DNA from: Orychophragmus violaceus
Taxonomy: Eukaryota > Streptophyta > Magnoliopsida > Brassicales > Brassicaceae
Direction: 5' to 3'
NCBI GenBank assembly: GCA_030180135.1
Contig: CM058233.1
Coordinates: 100,400,994-100,464,993 of the forward strand
Length of the DNA stretch: 64,000 nt
Below the pieces are notes generated by a model. The model made no database searches and had not been told where the DNA came from. It worked only from the letters and a program-made list of their open reading frames with translations. Made by a program: the position numbers and the translations under genes. Below, piece after piece: positions 25,114 to 37,567 of the stretch. Numbering within the stretch: the stretch's first letter is position 1; every line of letters starts with the position of its first letter.

Positions 25114-26114
25114 ATTTGAATCTTCTGAACTTTTCTGCAGATGTTTTTGTTTTTTTCTTTTGTTTTTGTTCCTGTTATGTTGTTTCCTTTCTTCCTAAAG
25201 TTTGAGACCTTATACAGCTGTGTTTTTGAATTTAAGACTAAGATGATGATCATATGAGAAATCTTATGCATCCAAATTAAAGCTGTTGATCAGTTATAAG
25301 TTTTCTCTAACTTGCTGAGAATGTGAATGGTTTAGGGGTCATTGAAGTTTATTCTTCAGTATAGGATCCTATATATTGATTACAGAAAATCATATTAGTT
25401 GATGTCACAAAATGAAACTACCTTTTGATTCTCTGTCATTTACTTGCAGGAAATTGGTCCATAATTATCATCTTTAAGCTTATTACTTCTTATCTCTCTT
25501 TTTATCTACTTAATAATGAGGAGATGGAAGAAGAAGAAGACTCGCTGATTTTCTTCCTGAGTTCTGGAGCTGAGTATCATGATCACCATCAGTATGTTGG
25601 AGGACAAAGCCATGTCCAACTGTGCTTCACTTTTCAGGTACTGCCATTCATCTATGGAACTGACAAAGTGACTATATATATATAGAAATTGCAGTTCCTT
25701 ATCGGTTAGCATATCTATCAATTCTGGATAAAACATTGATTCTATGTCCATAGTTTTATTATATCATATTGATAATATGTTTCTTGATCTTTTACTTGCA
25801 TAGGCTCTACTACTTAACGTTTGTATCTTTATGAGTTGCAGATCAAGGTGGAGTCCAAGAAAAGCCACAAGCATAATGGAGGAGTGAAATTAGATTAGTA
25901 AAACCTAAAACTCCTTACTTAATTATCATAGTCTTAAAATTATAAGCAATCGGCAAGGCATTATGATTTCATATGGTAGACCAAAGTATGTGGTCTCTCT
26001 CTGTCTATGATTTCCTATTACAAACCTTAGAATTTGTAAGATTCTTGTAATGATCCAGAGAGAAAACAGAGCTCTCTTATGTATCTTTTTAATTGAAATA
26101 CATACAAAGCAAGA
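25114..26114. other. F-box gene 3' region, non-coding
   Basis: It probably holds the F-box 3' UTR. A region around 25425-25690 has an 86-codon open frame on the plus strand but no recognisable domain; it may be UTR exon or chance. No other gene was seen. Confidence 0.5.
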
Positions 26115-26476
26115 GCTAGAAGTCTAAATGTTTTGTTGTCTAGAGACTAGAGGTCATAAGCATGTGCTTGTGAATTAAACATTACTATGCACTTATGCAG
26201 CTTGATGTGATTTGTTCCGACTCACATCGACAAGCAGACTAATATCAACCTAGAAGCCTAAAAGTTTTTGTTGTCTAAAGGTCATAAGCATGTATGTGCT
26301 TGTGAACTAAACATTACTATGCAGCTCGATGTGACTTGTTCTGACTTACATCGACAACCAGACAAATATCAGCTAGAAGCCTAAAAGTTTTGTTGTCGAG
26401 GTCATAAGCATGTGCTTGTGAACTTAACATTACTATGTGATTTGTTCTGATTTACACAGACAATCAGACAAATATC
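26115..26476. repeat. Three-unit tandem repeat (about 106-133 bp units)
   Basis: Units begin at about 26115, 26248 and 26371. Each carries CTAGAAGYCTAAA, a TTTTGTTGTC word, AGGTCATAAGCATG, GTGCTTGTGAA, ACATTACTATG and a closing GACAAATATC-like word. The units have diverged from one another. The array lies between the 3' ends of the convergent F-box and HECT genes. Confidence 0.9.
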
Positions 26477-26743
26477 TTTTTATCCTCAAAAAACATAATC
26501 TTCAACCCCAAAAACCTATCAAATACTTTTTTCTGTATAGATTGCGTATAAAGATGGAGTATTTTCTTACTTTGTTTCCTTGTAAGCTGGCCTAGACTTT
26601 GTGAAATACAAGTCAACAATATTCATCGTTTTATACAGTTGTCATCAATCCTTTTCTAGACACAGTGTAAAAAGTTCTCTTAAATCTGTAAAGGAAATCC
26701 ATCAAATCAATCAATCATGCTTACCTATTTTTGTACCAAAAGG

Positions 26744-29242
26744 CTATACTGCACCAAAACCACAGTTTTCTTGCGTGATGAACCTGAGAGCTGCTTCTGT
26801 GTCTTCATAGGTGTCATAATCAGGTAGTTGAAGGCTGTAGAAGCAAGTATGGGATGTAGGTTTGTATTTATTCTTCAAAGTTGGATCTTCTCCTGTATAC
26901 ATTCTGGAGATGCAAAATCGTGGCAGTCCATGAAAACCATCTCTAGGTAAAAACCTATGGGCTGTCCAGAAGCACAAGAGGTTATGCAACTGTTCCTGAT
27001 TCATTTGACAAACCACACGCCAAAAACACATGACAACATTATCGGTTGCTTGATAGTTGTCATAAACAGTGACTTCCATCCATTCCAATACATTGATATA
27101 GTCATCCTCTAATCCCCTAAGCATTGAGTCCAAATCTTCAAGTTTTAAGGAACCAAATAAGTTCTCAGCATTTACTCCATCAATGATATCTTCAACACCA
27201 ATACGAAATTGAGTGATTAGGTCACTGATATGGTGATTATACCTCTGATCCATCCTACATTGCACATATTGCTCTCTGTTTTCACTTGTTACTTTCTTCT
27301 TATCATCATTTAAAGAAAACCCTTCAAAAGTAAGTCCAAACCCATCCGTTGCATCAAACTCCTCAGCATCCATCTCCAGCATCTGCTTGAACTGTCTATG
27401 CAACTCCAAATCAGTGTGGATCAAGTCCCTCCAAGAAAAGCATTGTTTTCCACATAGATAATGGAAAAATAGAGGCTCAAACAAAAAACCGACTTGAACT
27501 TCATGCTTCAAAGCCAAGGCAATGATTCTTCCAGCAAATCTGTACTTCTGCAGGTAGTTTTCTTCAAATCTAAAGGGATGTGGGTCTGGGGAAAAACGTC
27601 TTGGATCATCTGGACAGCCTATGAACAGATGGTTCTCAGGCTCAAAGAGGTGTTTGCAGACTAGTGAAAACCACTCTCTTAAAACTCCAAAGCCTTGAGC
27701 TTCTTCATCTAAAAACTCCACATATATCCCACCATCAAAATCCCATTTGTCTACATCCATAATTTGATCAAAGGAATCTTGAAAGGGGGTTTCTCTATTA
27801 ACCTCGACATGGAAATAGACATCTTCAAGGTCCTCGTCAGTCTGTGGTATGGCTCTGGGAAACAAGATCTGAACCAAGTGTTTCCTCACATCAAAGGTTG
27901 TGAACTCCTTTAGCTTCATGAGCCAAGGTATGTCCCCTTTCTCTGAAAAACAAATCAGTAAACGGCAAAATATCTCTTTCCACTGTTTTATAATCTGTTC
28001 AAATCTTTTCTTCATCTTCTCATTTGATCCTGAAATGGAAACTAGCTTCTCCAGCGTTGAAAGTAGAGGCTTCCATGTTAGAGGCAGTGATTCCAACAAT
28101 GTATGTCCATTTGGGTGTTCATGGAGTATAGAATCTGCAATGATAAGAGAGGTCTTTGTGGCAGATAAGATGTCCTCACCACTGTAACTCATGTAGAGGA
28201 ACCCATCTTCATCTTTGTGTTCTTCATAGATTTCAGACATCAATGCATATTCTAGTAAACAAAAGGAGACAAGACAATGAAACAGTGGTGTTTGAGAGAA
28301 AACAATGAAACTATGGTGTTTAGATTCAAAGTCTTTACCATTTGATCCAAAGCCTTTACCATTTGGGATCACTGTGTTTTTGACAAAGAGGAAGATTGTT
28401 TTATCAGCTCCAAGGTTGAGTTTTGTATGAAACTCAGCCACAAACTGTCCAATGCGTTGCTTTGCTGAGACACTATACCTAAACAAAGCAGACAACATAT
28501 TTGTGTAAGATTAATTTCCAATACTCTTATAGCCAAAAGAGAAACCAGAGAACATGAGAAAACAATACTCACATATGCTCGTTAATGTCAGGAACATCAC
28601 TTTCTCTAATCTTCTCCACAATCACCTACAAGTTTTAGTTGCAAAATCAGAAGACTGCCATATCTATCTAAATTTAGTAAAATAAAATGGTATGTTCATT
28701 AAGTGTGTGATTCATGAGCCTGTACAGGAATTTTCTGAGGGTCCTTCTCTATGATTCGAGTAGCTTCATCCCTCCTTGCCTCTGATTAAGAAAGTAAAAC
28801 CAAAAGACATCACAAAGTCAAGCAAATATCTCAAATGATTAACAAAAAGCAGAGAAATAAACAGAGGAGTAGTTTAATTTGTATTCCTAAGAGGCAAGAA
28901 CAAACACAAACAGAGAAAGAAAGAGCAAAGACAGAATTAAAACCATATACAGACGCTGAATCAAAGCCCTAAACTAATCAAGATTTGAGAAACGAAATCA
29001 GAACTGGCTTTGGCAAAGATCGTCCACAAAGATCACAAACCCCACAATGTTTTGGTCTTCGCAGTAAAGCCAACACTCGTAACCAGAATCGATAACTCAA
29101 TAATTAATTTCCTATTCGGCAATCACAAATTAAGAATCAGCCATGAAGGGAAAACCCTTCGGGAACAGCTAATAGGAAAACACAGGATCTAATTAGGGAA
29201 CTAACCTAGAGGCTTCGACAGCTTGAATGAACTTATACTCAT
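26744..29242 (-). CDS. HECT-type E3 ubiquitin ligase, UPL5-like, short form
   Basis: Five exons fit the sequence: 29242-29206, 28781-28726, 28625-28573, 28478-28360 and 28251-26744. All introns have GT-AG ends, and together they give 590 residues. The C-terminal ~350 residues form a HECT domain, which takes ubiquitin from an E2 onto a cysteine before passing it to substrate. Landmarks are GVLREWFSLVCKHLF, RFAGRIIALALKHEVQVG, the FW near the C-lobe start, and SHTCFYSLQLP with the catalytic Cys. The closest family I recognise is UPL5, but that protein is about 870 residues with an N-terminal ubiquitin-like domain that I do not see here; only a short divergent N-terminus precedes the HECT region. 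The last intron (28359-28252) is 108 bases without a stop, so retention would keep the frame. The start in exon 1 is the least certain part. Confidence 0.85.
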
Positions 29243-30451
29243 GGCAATTCGTTCTGTCTCTGCGAAATTCAAGCAAGCAAAGATCACAATTTCGAAATTA
29301 TAAACACGACACGACCGTCGGCCAGATGCGGACAAGAGAAACTCGAACAAGCCTATAACTCGAACTGAGAAAGTAAAAAAGCGAACCCGAGAGAAACTCT
29401 GTGCGATTGGTGGAACTAGGGCTTGATCGAATTGATGAAAACTGGAAAAGAATCGCGAGAAGTCTATCAAGAGAGAAGCGACAGAGCTTTAAACCCCAAA
29501 TGTGGAGGGAAAATTATAATCTTGATTATTAAAAGAAAACAAAAAAAATACCTTTTTAATTCTGTCCGGTCCTCGAATGTTAACGTTAAGCTTACATTTA
29601 CTGACAGTAAACTGAAATAAAGTATGTTTTAGAAAGAAAAAAGGATCAACAAATAAATTAACATGAAATTACGTCATGTAATATTCATTTTAATTTTTAG
29701 GTGAGCAAATTCATTTTTTTTTTCTGTAGCCAAACCCCTAACCGAATAAGTTGTATGTAATTCATTAACAATTCCTATGCATAATAATTCGCAAAAAAAA
29801 AATTATTATTCACAATAAAAAAATTCCTATGCATAGTCATATATCTGTTATATGAATACATAACAATTCCTAACCGAATAAGTTGAAGTAAAGTATGTTT
29901 TAGAAAAAGGAAAAATGAAAACAAAAATGGAATTACGTTGTGTAACATTCATTTTAGGTGAGATTTTTTTCTTTTCTTTTTCCATAGTCAAACCCCTAAC
30001 CGAACAAGTTGTGGTATGTGATTAACAATTCCTATGCATAATCCTATATATTTTTGTATTAACAAGCATATGTTACATACTAAATATTAATTCATAATTC
30101 ATTTATAAAATTCATAAAATCAAAATGAACTTAATCATATATGAGTTTATTCTCTTATATGGTTTTATTTTACCAAAACCAAAGTAATATGTGTTTAATT
30201 ATCTTCGATGAAATTTGATAAGGATATAAATCGTATATTAAAAAAGAGTTGGTCTTAATTTAGTTTACTTTGAAGAAATTTAGAAGACAAAGATTAATTC
30301 ACAAATGGTTCACCAACTAACCGAACCAAAATAAAACCAAGCAATTTTTTTTTTATTACTCTATTTGCCATTTCCAATCTTTTGCGTTTTTTTTTCTCAT
30401 CCAACATTATATTCTCTCTGAAATAAAAATAATATATATATATGGCACATA
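29243..30451. other. Intergenic region between two minus-strand genes
   Basis: It holds the HECT gene upstream region and the UTR2-like gene 3' flank. A direct duplication of about 170 bp lies here: 29610-29785 and 29880-30045 share AAAGTATGTTTTAGAAA, CCAAACCCCTAACCGAA and CAATTCCTATGCATAAT. No further gene was seen. Confidence 0.65.
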
Positions 30452-32762
30452 CTAAACCAATGACTTCCTCTCTTCTTCCTCACCGTCACCACCGGCGTTC
30501 CTAACCGCTGGTCTTGCTGGAACCTTGCTCGGAGGTTTACTATCAATCGGAACCATCTTCAATACAATTCCCATTGCTATCAACAGCAATCCCGACCCAT
30601 GCTGCTCCGTTAAAGGCTTGGTGAATATCAAATACGATAGCAACAATGTAACCCCTTTCCTCGCCGTTGTTATCTACACAAAACGTTTTCAAAACAGCAA
30701 CGTAAATTTTAGAACGCATATACACTTAAATAACGCAACTGAGCATGAGTAGATAAGGTTAGAGATTCACCAAGGCGGTTGTAGCGGCTCCAAAGAGGGC
30801 AATGAGGGATAGAACAGAGACTTGACCGATGAATGTGGCCATGGCTTCGAATACAAGCACTCCGTACACATACGGATGCTACAAAACAATAAACAAAAGA
30901 AGAGTTGATTTTAAATACATCAACTAACAAATCATTAAACCGTTAGTATAAAAAAATTATACATTAGTACTTTACATATGAAATCAAATTATTATTATAA
31001 AAGACAAATAGGGTTTTCAAAAGTTGGCAAATTTAGGCACGACGGTCAATGATTTCATTTCGACAGTACCAAGAATCCGACAAATTTTGACTTTTTCTTT
31101 AATTATGTCTCTAAACCGAAGCTGACTCCAATTTGAACCATAAACCGAGCCAAACCTAAACCAAGAACTTTCAAATCCAATACAATGTCCACTCTTTGTC
31201 ACTTTTTCTTCAAATGGACGATGGCATAATGGTCTAAAAACCAAAAACTAAAGCAGGGTTAATGTGGTCTAAAGCTTTACGGTTAACCAAAACCAAAACC
31301 GGACAAAAACAGAGGAATGGACTTACTTGTGAGCAAGCAGTCCACGCACGGAAAAGCTCTCCGGTTAAGACCATGGGAACGAACAAGAACGGCAATCCAA
31401 CAACAGTTGAGCAGAAAAGCATCTCCATCTGCACATTTCATTACATTACAAGAATCTCAGACGCGGAAACAAAAACCGAAAAGAACCGGGTTTAGTTTTT
31501 TGCGTGTTTTCCAATTTTCTTGCCTGTGTTGTCTCGGGATTCATTGTGAAAATCGCTTCTTGAAGATTACCCAAGAAAGCATCCATGATCAGTGCACCAG
31601 TAATCATCAGAACCCCGATCATACTGAAATTGGGAGACATTTGTGCGTCTGCTAATGTGAATAGTATCAAACCAAGAACAAGCAAGAAGGCTGAAATGTA
31701 TTCGTGGACCGGGTATTTTCTCCTCAGACCGGGTATGAAGGCTCCCATTATCATCACCGGCAACACCTAAAACCAAATTCTCTTAACACTCGAGCTACTT
31801 TAAACTCAACGATACTATTATAAATTGGGAAGTGTGGATTTACCTTGGTGGATTTGAACATGATTTGAGCTGGATAATTGAGATAAGCCAAAGATCCTTT
31901 GGTTAAACCATGTGAACCCATGAGAACAGCAGAGAGTTTGACATAAGTTCTCATTGGATTCACAATATGCTTTGTGGTGAAGCCTTGAAGGTAGATGAGG
32001 AACAAGTAGACAAATCCTTGTATAAAGGTGAAGTACCAACCAAAGCTACAAGAGAGAGAGGAAATCACATTTTTAATTTCTTTTTTTGGGTTAAAATCTA
32101 TTAAAAAAAAAAAAAATTGGGAGGAAGTGAAGTTGACTTTACCTAAATTGGAGGCGATTATAAACATATTCCTGTAAAATAAAAAATGGACGCAAATATA
32201 CCAAAAATCAAGTCAATAATCATAATTAGAGATCCAATAAATTCTCCAAAATCTGTTTTTATTTACAAGATCACAACTATTTTTTGTGATCTCACAAGAT
32301 CTGCATTTTAGATGATTTTCTAATTTTAGATTTTGAAAAACTATAAATCAAAAAAAAAAATTGTGTGCGTGTGTTTGGAGAGAGTTTAGTTCGTCATGCA
32401 ATTTTCTTCTTCCTCTGTTTTTTTTTTTTTCACAGAAACCAAACATCAAACATTTAGCATGCAAATGATTTTGTTAAATGCACAAAATTACAAATTTCCA
32501 GAATCAGGAGCTAATTATGCGGAATTATCTCAAGAACAAACAAAAATGATCAACGTTATCGATTATATTTCGGGATCCTGGAAATCAAATTCTAAATGAA
32601 CAGCCAAAAAAAAAGAATAAGAAATTGTAAAAGAACCTCGCAAACTCCGTTGACGAGGTAGCCAAAGAAGAAACCAGAAGTGCAAATGAGAAACTGTTGC
32701 CAAGTTGGTCGATCAGACAGAGATATTCCAAACAGAGATCTTGACTGCTCCTCGTTCTTCAT
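30452..32762 (-). CDS. UTR2: UDP-sugar transporter, UTR2-like (UAA/NST family)
   Basis: Seven exons fit exactly: 32762-32637, 32171-32143, 32045-31844, 31766-31524, 31428-31327, 30878-30771 and 30673-30452. The spliced frame is 343 residues with no stop. The product is a multi-pass membrane protein (about 8-10 hydrophobic segments) of the UAA nucleotide-sugar transporter family in the ER or Golgi, exchanging UDP-sugar for UMP. Recognisable blocks are RPTWQQFLICTSGFFFGYLV at the start, GLRRKYPVHEYISAFLLVLG, NPETTQMEMLFCSTVVGLP, HPYVYGVLVFEAMATFIGQV and ITTARKGVTLLLSYLIFTKP near the end, closing with an acidic tail and RKSLV. Length and sequence agree with Arabidopsis UTR2 (about 345 residues); UTR4 is the nearest alternative. 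The intron after NPETTQ begins CAG|GCAAGA, a GC donor. Substrate is by homology only. Confidence 0.95.
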
Positions 32763-32999
32763 TCTTCTTCTTCTTCTTTAGAAGACGAAAAATCAAAGCT
32801 TTGTGGAGAAAAGAAGAAAAAAAGAAGAAAAAAAATGTGAAAAGAAACCCAGAAAATAAGAATAAAATATATCAGGAAATTCATGTAAAGTCACTCATGA
32901 TAACGGTATATCACTCCTAGAAATAACCAAAAACCCAAAAAGGTAATCACAGAAACAAAACCAAACCAAATTCTTCTCTAATTCACTCTTCAAAGTCTC

Positions 33000-33040
33000 T
33001 CTCTCTCAAAACTTAAAAGAAGAGAGAGAGAGAGTAAATA
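33000..33040 (-). promoter_or_regulatory. Pyrimidine-rich (CT) tract upstream of the UTR2-like gene
   Basis: On the coding (minus) strand this is a CT-rich run about 260 bases before the start codon, like the Y-patch or CT-rich leaders common in plant core promoters and 5' UTRs. The transcription start is not known. Confidence 0.35.
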
Positions 33041-33239
33041 GAGATGGTATTGGGAAAGAAGAGAGCCTTAAAACCGAAGGGGCAGCAACACACATGAAGA
33101 AGAAGAGACTCGTCGTGTGATTCGCCACTCTGTGACACGTTTTTTTTTTTTCTTCTCAATAGGCGTTCTTCTTTTTCTTTTTTACGTTTTCCTGATCCCT
33201 TCTCTATTCTTCCGGTAAAACTCATCCTTTTCAAATAAA

Positions 33240-35797
33240 CCCCCAGACTTATCTGTATTTACCTTTAAAGCCTTTTATCTCCACATCACGACAAAAAGTA
33301 GTATCATCCGCGTGGCACTTTTCTCATGTATGCCAATTAAGACTATATCCCATCACCGGTTCGGTCCGGTTTATTGAAAACGTATTTTTCTTCTTTGCCG
33401 TTATGAATGACAGCTATTTATTGTGCCTGTGTATGATATAAAGTCGTATTTGTATTATTTAATTTAATCTCTTTCTGTTAATAATAATAATTATAAAATT
33501 TATGTGTTAACTAAAATATCTATTTTAAGTACTAACTTCTGCGAAATTGAAAAGAAAAAGAGTGGCACTTTTTACAACGACCTTAACTAGAATCATGCAT
33601 ATGATTTCATCGAATCTTAAAGTAAATAAACAGTCTGGCATGGTTGACACCTTGGTAAAATAAACTTGTGGGCGCTTTTCATAATAATTTGATTAAGAAG
33701 GTTTAATATCCAGAGAAAACGAGAGAATAAATAATTAATTCTATGAATGATGGCTTATTAGTCAACTTTTCGATTTAAGATACTAAGTGAGTCATTGTCC
33801 CAACTCTCTATATAGACGCCACTACAGCCTGTCGATCTTTTACAGTTTTACTACCATTTTTGCGTTAAGCCTGATTATACTATCTCATTTTCTTTATTGT
33901 ATATTTTCCGTCAAATTCTATATTCATATTAAGCAATTTAATCTTACACATATTTCGTCAGGTCCGGCTTTGGGGAGGTGCAACAAGTGCAAATGCACTA
34001 GGTCCAAATTTTTTTTTCCAAATTTTATTAAAGATTTAGGGTTTTAATTTTTGTAAAAACAGTAAAAAGGTCCAAACTATTAAAAGTTTTACAGAAACTT
34101 CCAAAAAAAAAAATATTCCGTTGACAAGCGTAAAAAACTTAAACATATGGTGCAAATAGTTGTATGTTTAGAGAAACAAAAATTGGTGGAACTAAGCATT
34201 CTACTAAATTTTAACCATTTTAGATAAAATAAATATTAGTGAAATTGATGATTTCTCTAAAATTTTACTATTTGAGTTGAAAATTAAAGAAAAAAAAACT
34301 TTAACTAGTTCAACCAAAATAACATGATGAACAAAATATATTGGAAAACATTCCTCTATTATATCAGAAGAATAAACTAGAAGAACATTTTTTTATTTCA
34401 GAATTCTGTTCAATTTAATTTTATTCCACTAATTCTACTAGATACAAATTAAATCATACAATCATTTGCACCGATAGTTATGAAAGTTGTTAGAGAATAT
34501 TTTAAAGGTAATTGAAAACTAATGAAATCAAAGATCGGATATTGACAAAATTGGAGGAACAAAAACAAATTGAGTCAACAAAATATATAGGGAATAATAC
34601 TCGCACATTTTAGATCATAAAGTCGATGTTTTGTGATAATTAGGTGGCGGCCAATACGGAACAGTCGATGATATAAGTTTAAATCGGCGCAGCTAAAAAT
34701 AAAAAGTATGTGATTAAATTGTATATGAAATAATATATAGACAAAATTACTTGTTTTAAGAACCGGATCATGTAGTAAAAATTAATCTTATATTATCAAC
34801 AGTAAAATATATCACAATTAGTATTAATGATTTGTTCTTATCAAAACTAAAAAGCTATATTTGTATTTAAAAGATAAAATTTATATTCATATTTATCTTA
34901 AAACTAAAACCATAGTAAAGCAGATGAATCTAAACCATAATTTGTGGAATTGTACACATACATAAAGTTATCAAATACTTCTTGTGGTTTACAATAACCG
35001 GAAGACTTCGCGTCGAGACATTTGGGTTTGGAAGCAACCGGTCACAATTAGACAAATTACTAACAAACGAATCAAAGTCGGTAGGAGAAACAATCCATCG
35101 ACGTACGGTCAAACAATGTGGGCCACGTGGGCCCAGCTTCGGCCATTTTGTACCGTGTACCGGAAAATTACCAAAACGAAGATAGATCCACTTACACTTG
35201 CTGTCTCCTTCTTGCCAAAAATGAACTAATCTAAGATTGTGGGCACTGTTAACGCCGCCATACATGCGCACTATAGGTTTGGTAAAGTAGTAAAAGAATA
35301 GGTATACACTTGTAAACTTTTAGTTCATGATTGGATTAGAGAAGTTCGACGTTACATGCAAATATGCAATTGTTTTTATTAGATCAACGTATTATGGATG
35401 CTATGACGTATGTGTGTAATAATTCAATTAGCATATCTATGTTCAAAATGTTTAAAATATATAAGCCTTATAAATGTGTATGTATTAAAAATACAATGAG
35501 GTAACATGTCGCGATATTTGGTAAGCGCGACAAATTACAAATTTATAAAATCATAATTCCAAGTATCGAATTTTAGTCACATCGGTTTAAGTCTCTCTCT
35601 CAATTATCTATTATGTGATCTTATTATATTGTGACAATTTGGTTGATCTCATAAATACTGGTAAATACTGAAATAATTATTTAACAAACCTTTTTTCCTT
35701 CCAAAATGTGTAAATGGACAAGCGAAATACAAAATATAAATGAGCTTCTTTTACATTTTTGCGTTTCAATTTTTTTTTTAACGTTTGCAAAACAATA
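33240..35797. other. Intergenic DNA, no gene recognised
   Basis: No coding gene can be supported. A block near 33960-34140 (GTCCGGCTTTGGGGAGGTGC, A/T runs, GTCCAAA words) looks like a decayed transposon end, but I found no matching partner. The region 34980-35275 has higher GC and overlapping open frames on both strands without domains. Confidence 0.6.
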
Positions 35798-35808
35798 ACA
35801 TGTTACAG

Positions 35809-36067
35809 TATGATTTAGGACCCCCTAGAGTGGCCAGCTTTCTCAGCGAGCTAGAAGATTTCAAGTTTTCAAAAAAAATTTCCCAATTCCTGCATTAAGT
35901 TTGTTAATAGAAATTTTAATGTCTGTGTAGATTTTCTAACTAAGAAATCACGAATTCGTGGGTTTTTATTTTTCCATGTTAGTTCGACGGTTCCTGATTG
36001 GCTTTCCTTCGAAGATAGCCATAAATCGTTTTCTTAATATAATGGAGTTTTTGTCGCAAAAAAAAAA
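35809..36067 (+). mobile_element. Short retroposon (SINE or truncated LINE), 259 bp
   Basis: The element ends in an A run at the right and is flanked by the perfect 11-bp direct repeat ACATGTTACAG (35798-35808 and 36068-36078). It has no coding frame. Its start (CCCCTAGAGTGGCCAGC, then GCGAGC) is shared in reverse with blocks near 15930 and 23265. I could not place convincing pol III A and B boxes, so SINE versus LINE 3' fragment remains open. Confidence 0.8.
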
Positions 36068-36506
36068 ACATGTTACAGATCTTTAGTATGTAAGCTGAAG
36101 TATCTGTAAGTTTGCTTGAATATAGATACTACATATCTTTATTTATTTTTTCCGTTACAAGCAATTCTGTGACAGATAAAAAAAATAAAATCTGTGACAG
36201 ATACTTAAAGCTACCAACAACGACATAACAAACATTATATTGTTTGTCGTTGTCGCCAAAAACGATAGGGACAAACGTTTGACACACACTTGAACACAAA
36301 TGTACATACAAAGACAAAATTATTGAGAAATTGGGTGAAACAGCTTCAACAGTGTCCAAATTAGCCTAATGACGCATAACTCAACCAGTAAAATATTCTC
36401 GGTTATCCATAACTAATCATCCTCCAAAATGTGAATATGTTACACCAAGTTCCTAACTAACAAATATATTTTCTTGGTTCTCAATTTTTATTAGCCTTAA
36501 AAGAAA

Positions 36507-37176
36507 CTAGATTTTGACCCGCACTTCTAAGTGCGGGTTATAATTTTCTTTACAAATTTTACTTTTTATTCATTTTGTTAATAGTAGTTTAGATTTTTAA
36601 TTATGTAATCTAATTTTGATTATAATTGTTTAACCAACATTATAAACAGTGAGTTATCAATTTAGTTTTTTTTAATGAATTATGTGTTATTTGGAGGAGA
36701 TATATCGTAAAGATTAAGAGATTAAAATAACGATTTCGCATTATATATTTTAATCTGTGTTGTATCGTAAGATCATAGTTTGGAAAATATATATATGTGA
36801 AAACAACTATTGTAAAAGTTATGTGGTATATGTTTAATTGTTATTTTATTTATCTAAAATATTATTTTATAAAATACATGTTGTAGTCGTATATATAATT
36901 TGCAAATTTGATGGAACTATCCGTTAAAAACTTCATTCAAACATAAAGCATAATTTGACGCTTCAAATATTTGAATAATATAAGTATGAAATCATTTTAA
37001 TATTTTATTAATTTTAAAATATATCAACTGAAATTATTTACTATATACGAATTTTTTTTAGAAAATTTATAATCGAGATTGGCTAATTAATTTTTCAACC
37101 TGTTTAATTAATTAAATATTTTTCAGTTTGATGGAAAAACCTGCTAAAAAGTACAATCGTAAAAACATCAATCGTA

Positions 37177-37208
<32 letters not shown>

Positions 37209-37567
37209 TTGAAACAAAATAAAGAGATATTAAAATATATTATAAATATATTTTGAATTAAATCATAAATTAGAGAATCTTAATTTATATATAATAGTTG
37301 ATGTATAAATTATTAATTATATTTATCAATTAATTTGTTTTGATTTTAATTAATTAGGAAAGTGGGACCCATTAGATTTTGGTTGTTTGGCTACATGTTT
37401 AATAATTGTCTTGTTTGGAAACATGGATTGTAGAGATAATAAATCAAATATAAATTGTTTTACAGTTTTACCCTTAATGAAGGTTACAAATCCTAATAAT
37501 ATCAAGGGCAAATTTCGGGAACAACATTTATGTACCATGGCAAACCTTCCTGTTTTAATAGATTAGA
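36507..37567 (-). mobile_element. Non-autonomous Helitron, 1061 bp
   Basis: On the minus strand it begins TCTAATCTATTAAAACAGG and ends with the hairpin CCCGCACTTAGAAGTGCGGG, then TCAAAAT and CTAG. The host bases are A before the TC end and T after CTAG, as expected for Helitron insertion without target duplication. The interior is AT-rich, has a (TA)n run at about 37182-37208, and encodes no Rep/helicase. Confidence 0.85.

Noticed and set aside
31446..31766. GCAAGA after NPETTQ as a disruption of UTR2
   Set aside because: CAG|GCAAGA is a good match to the accepted GC-donor consensus and the downstream exon joins in frame to the expected sequence, so the gene is considered intact.
33960..34140. 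Possible hAT-like terminal sequence
   Set aside because: No inverted partner end or 8-bp duplication could be found.
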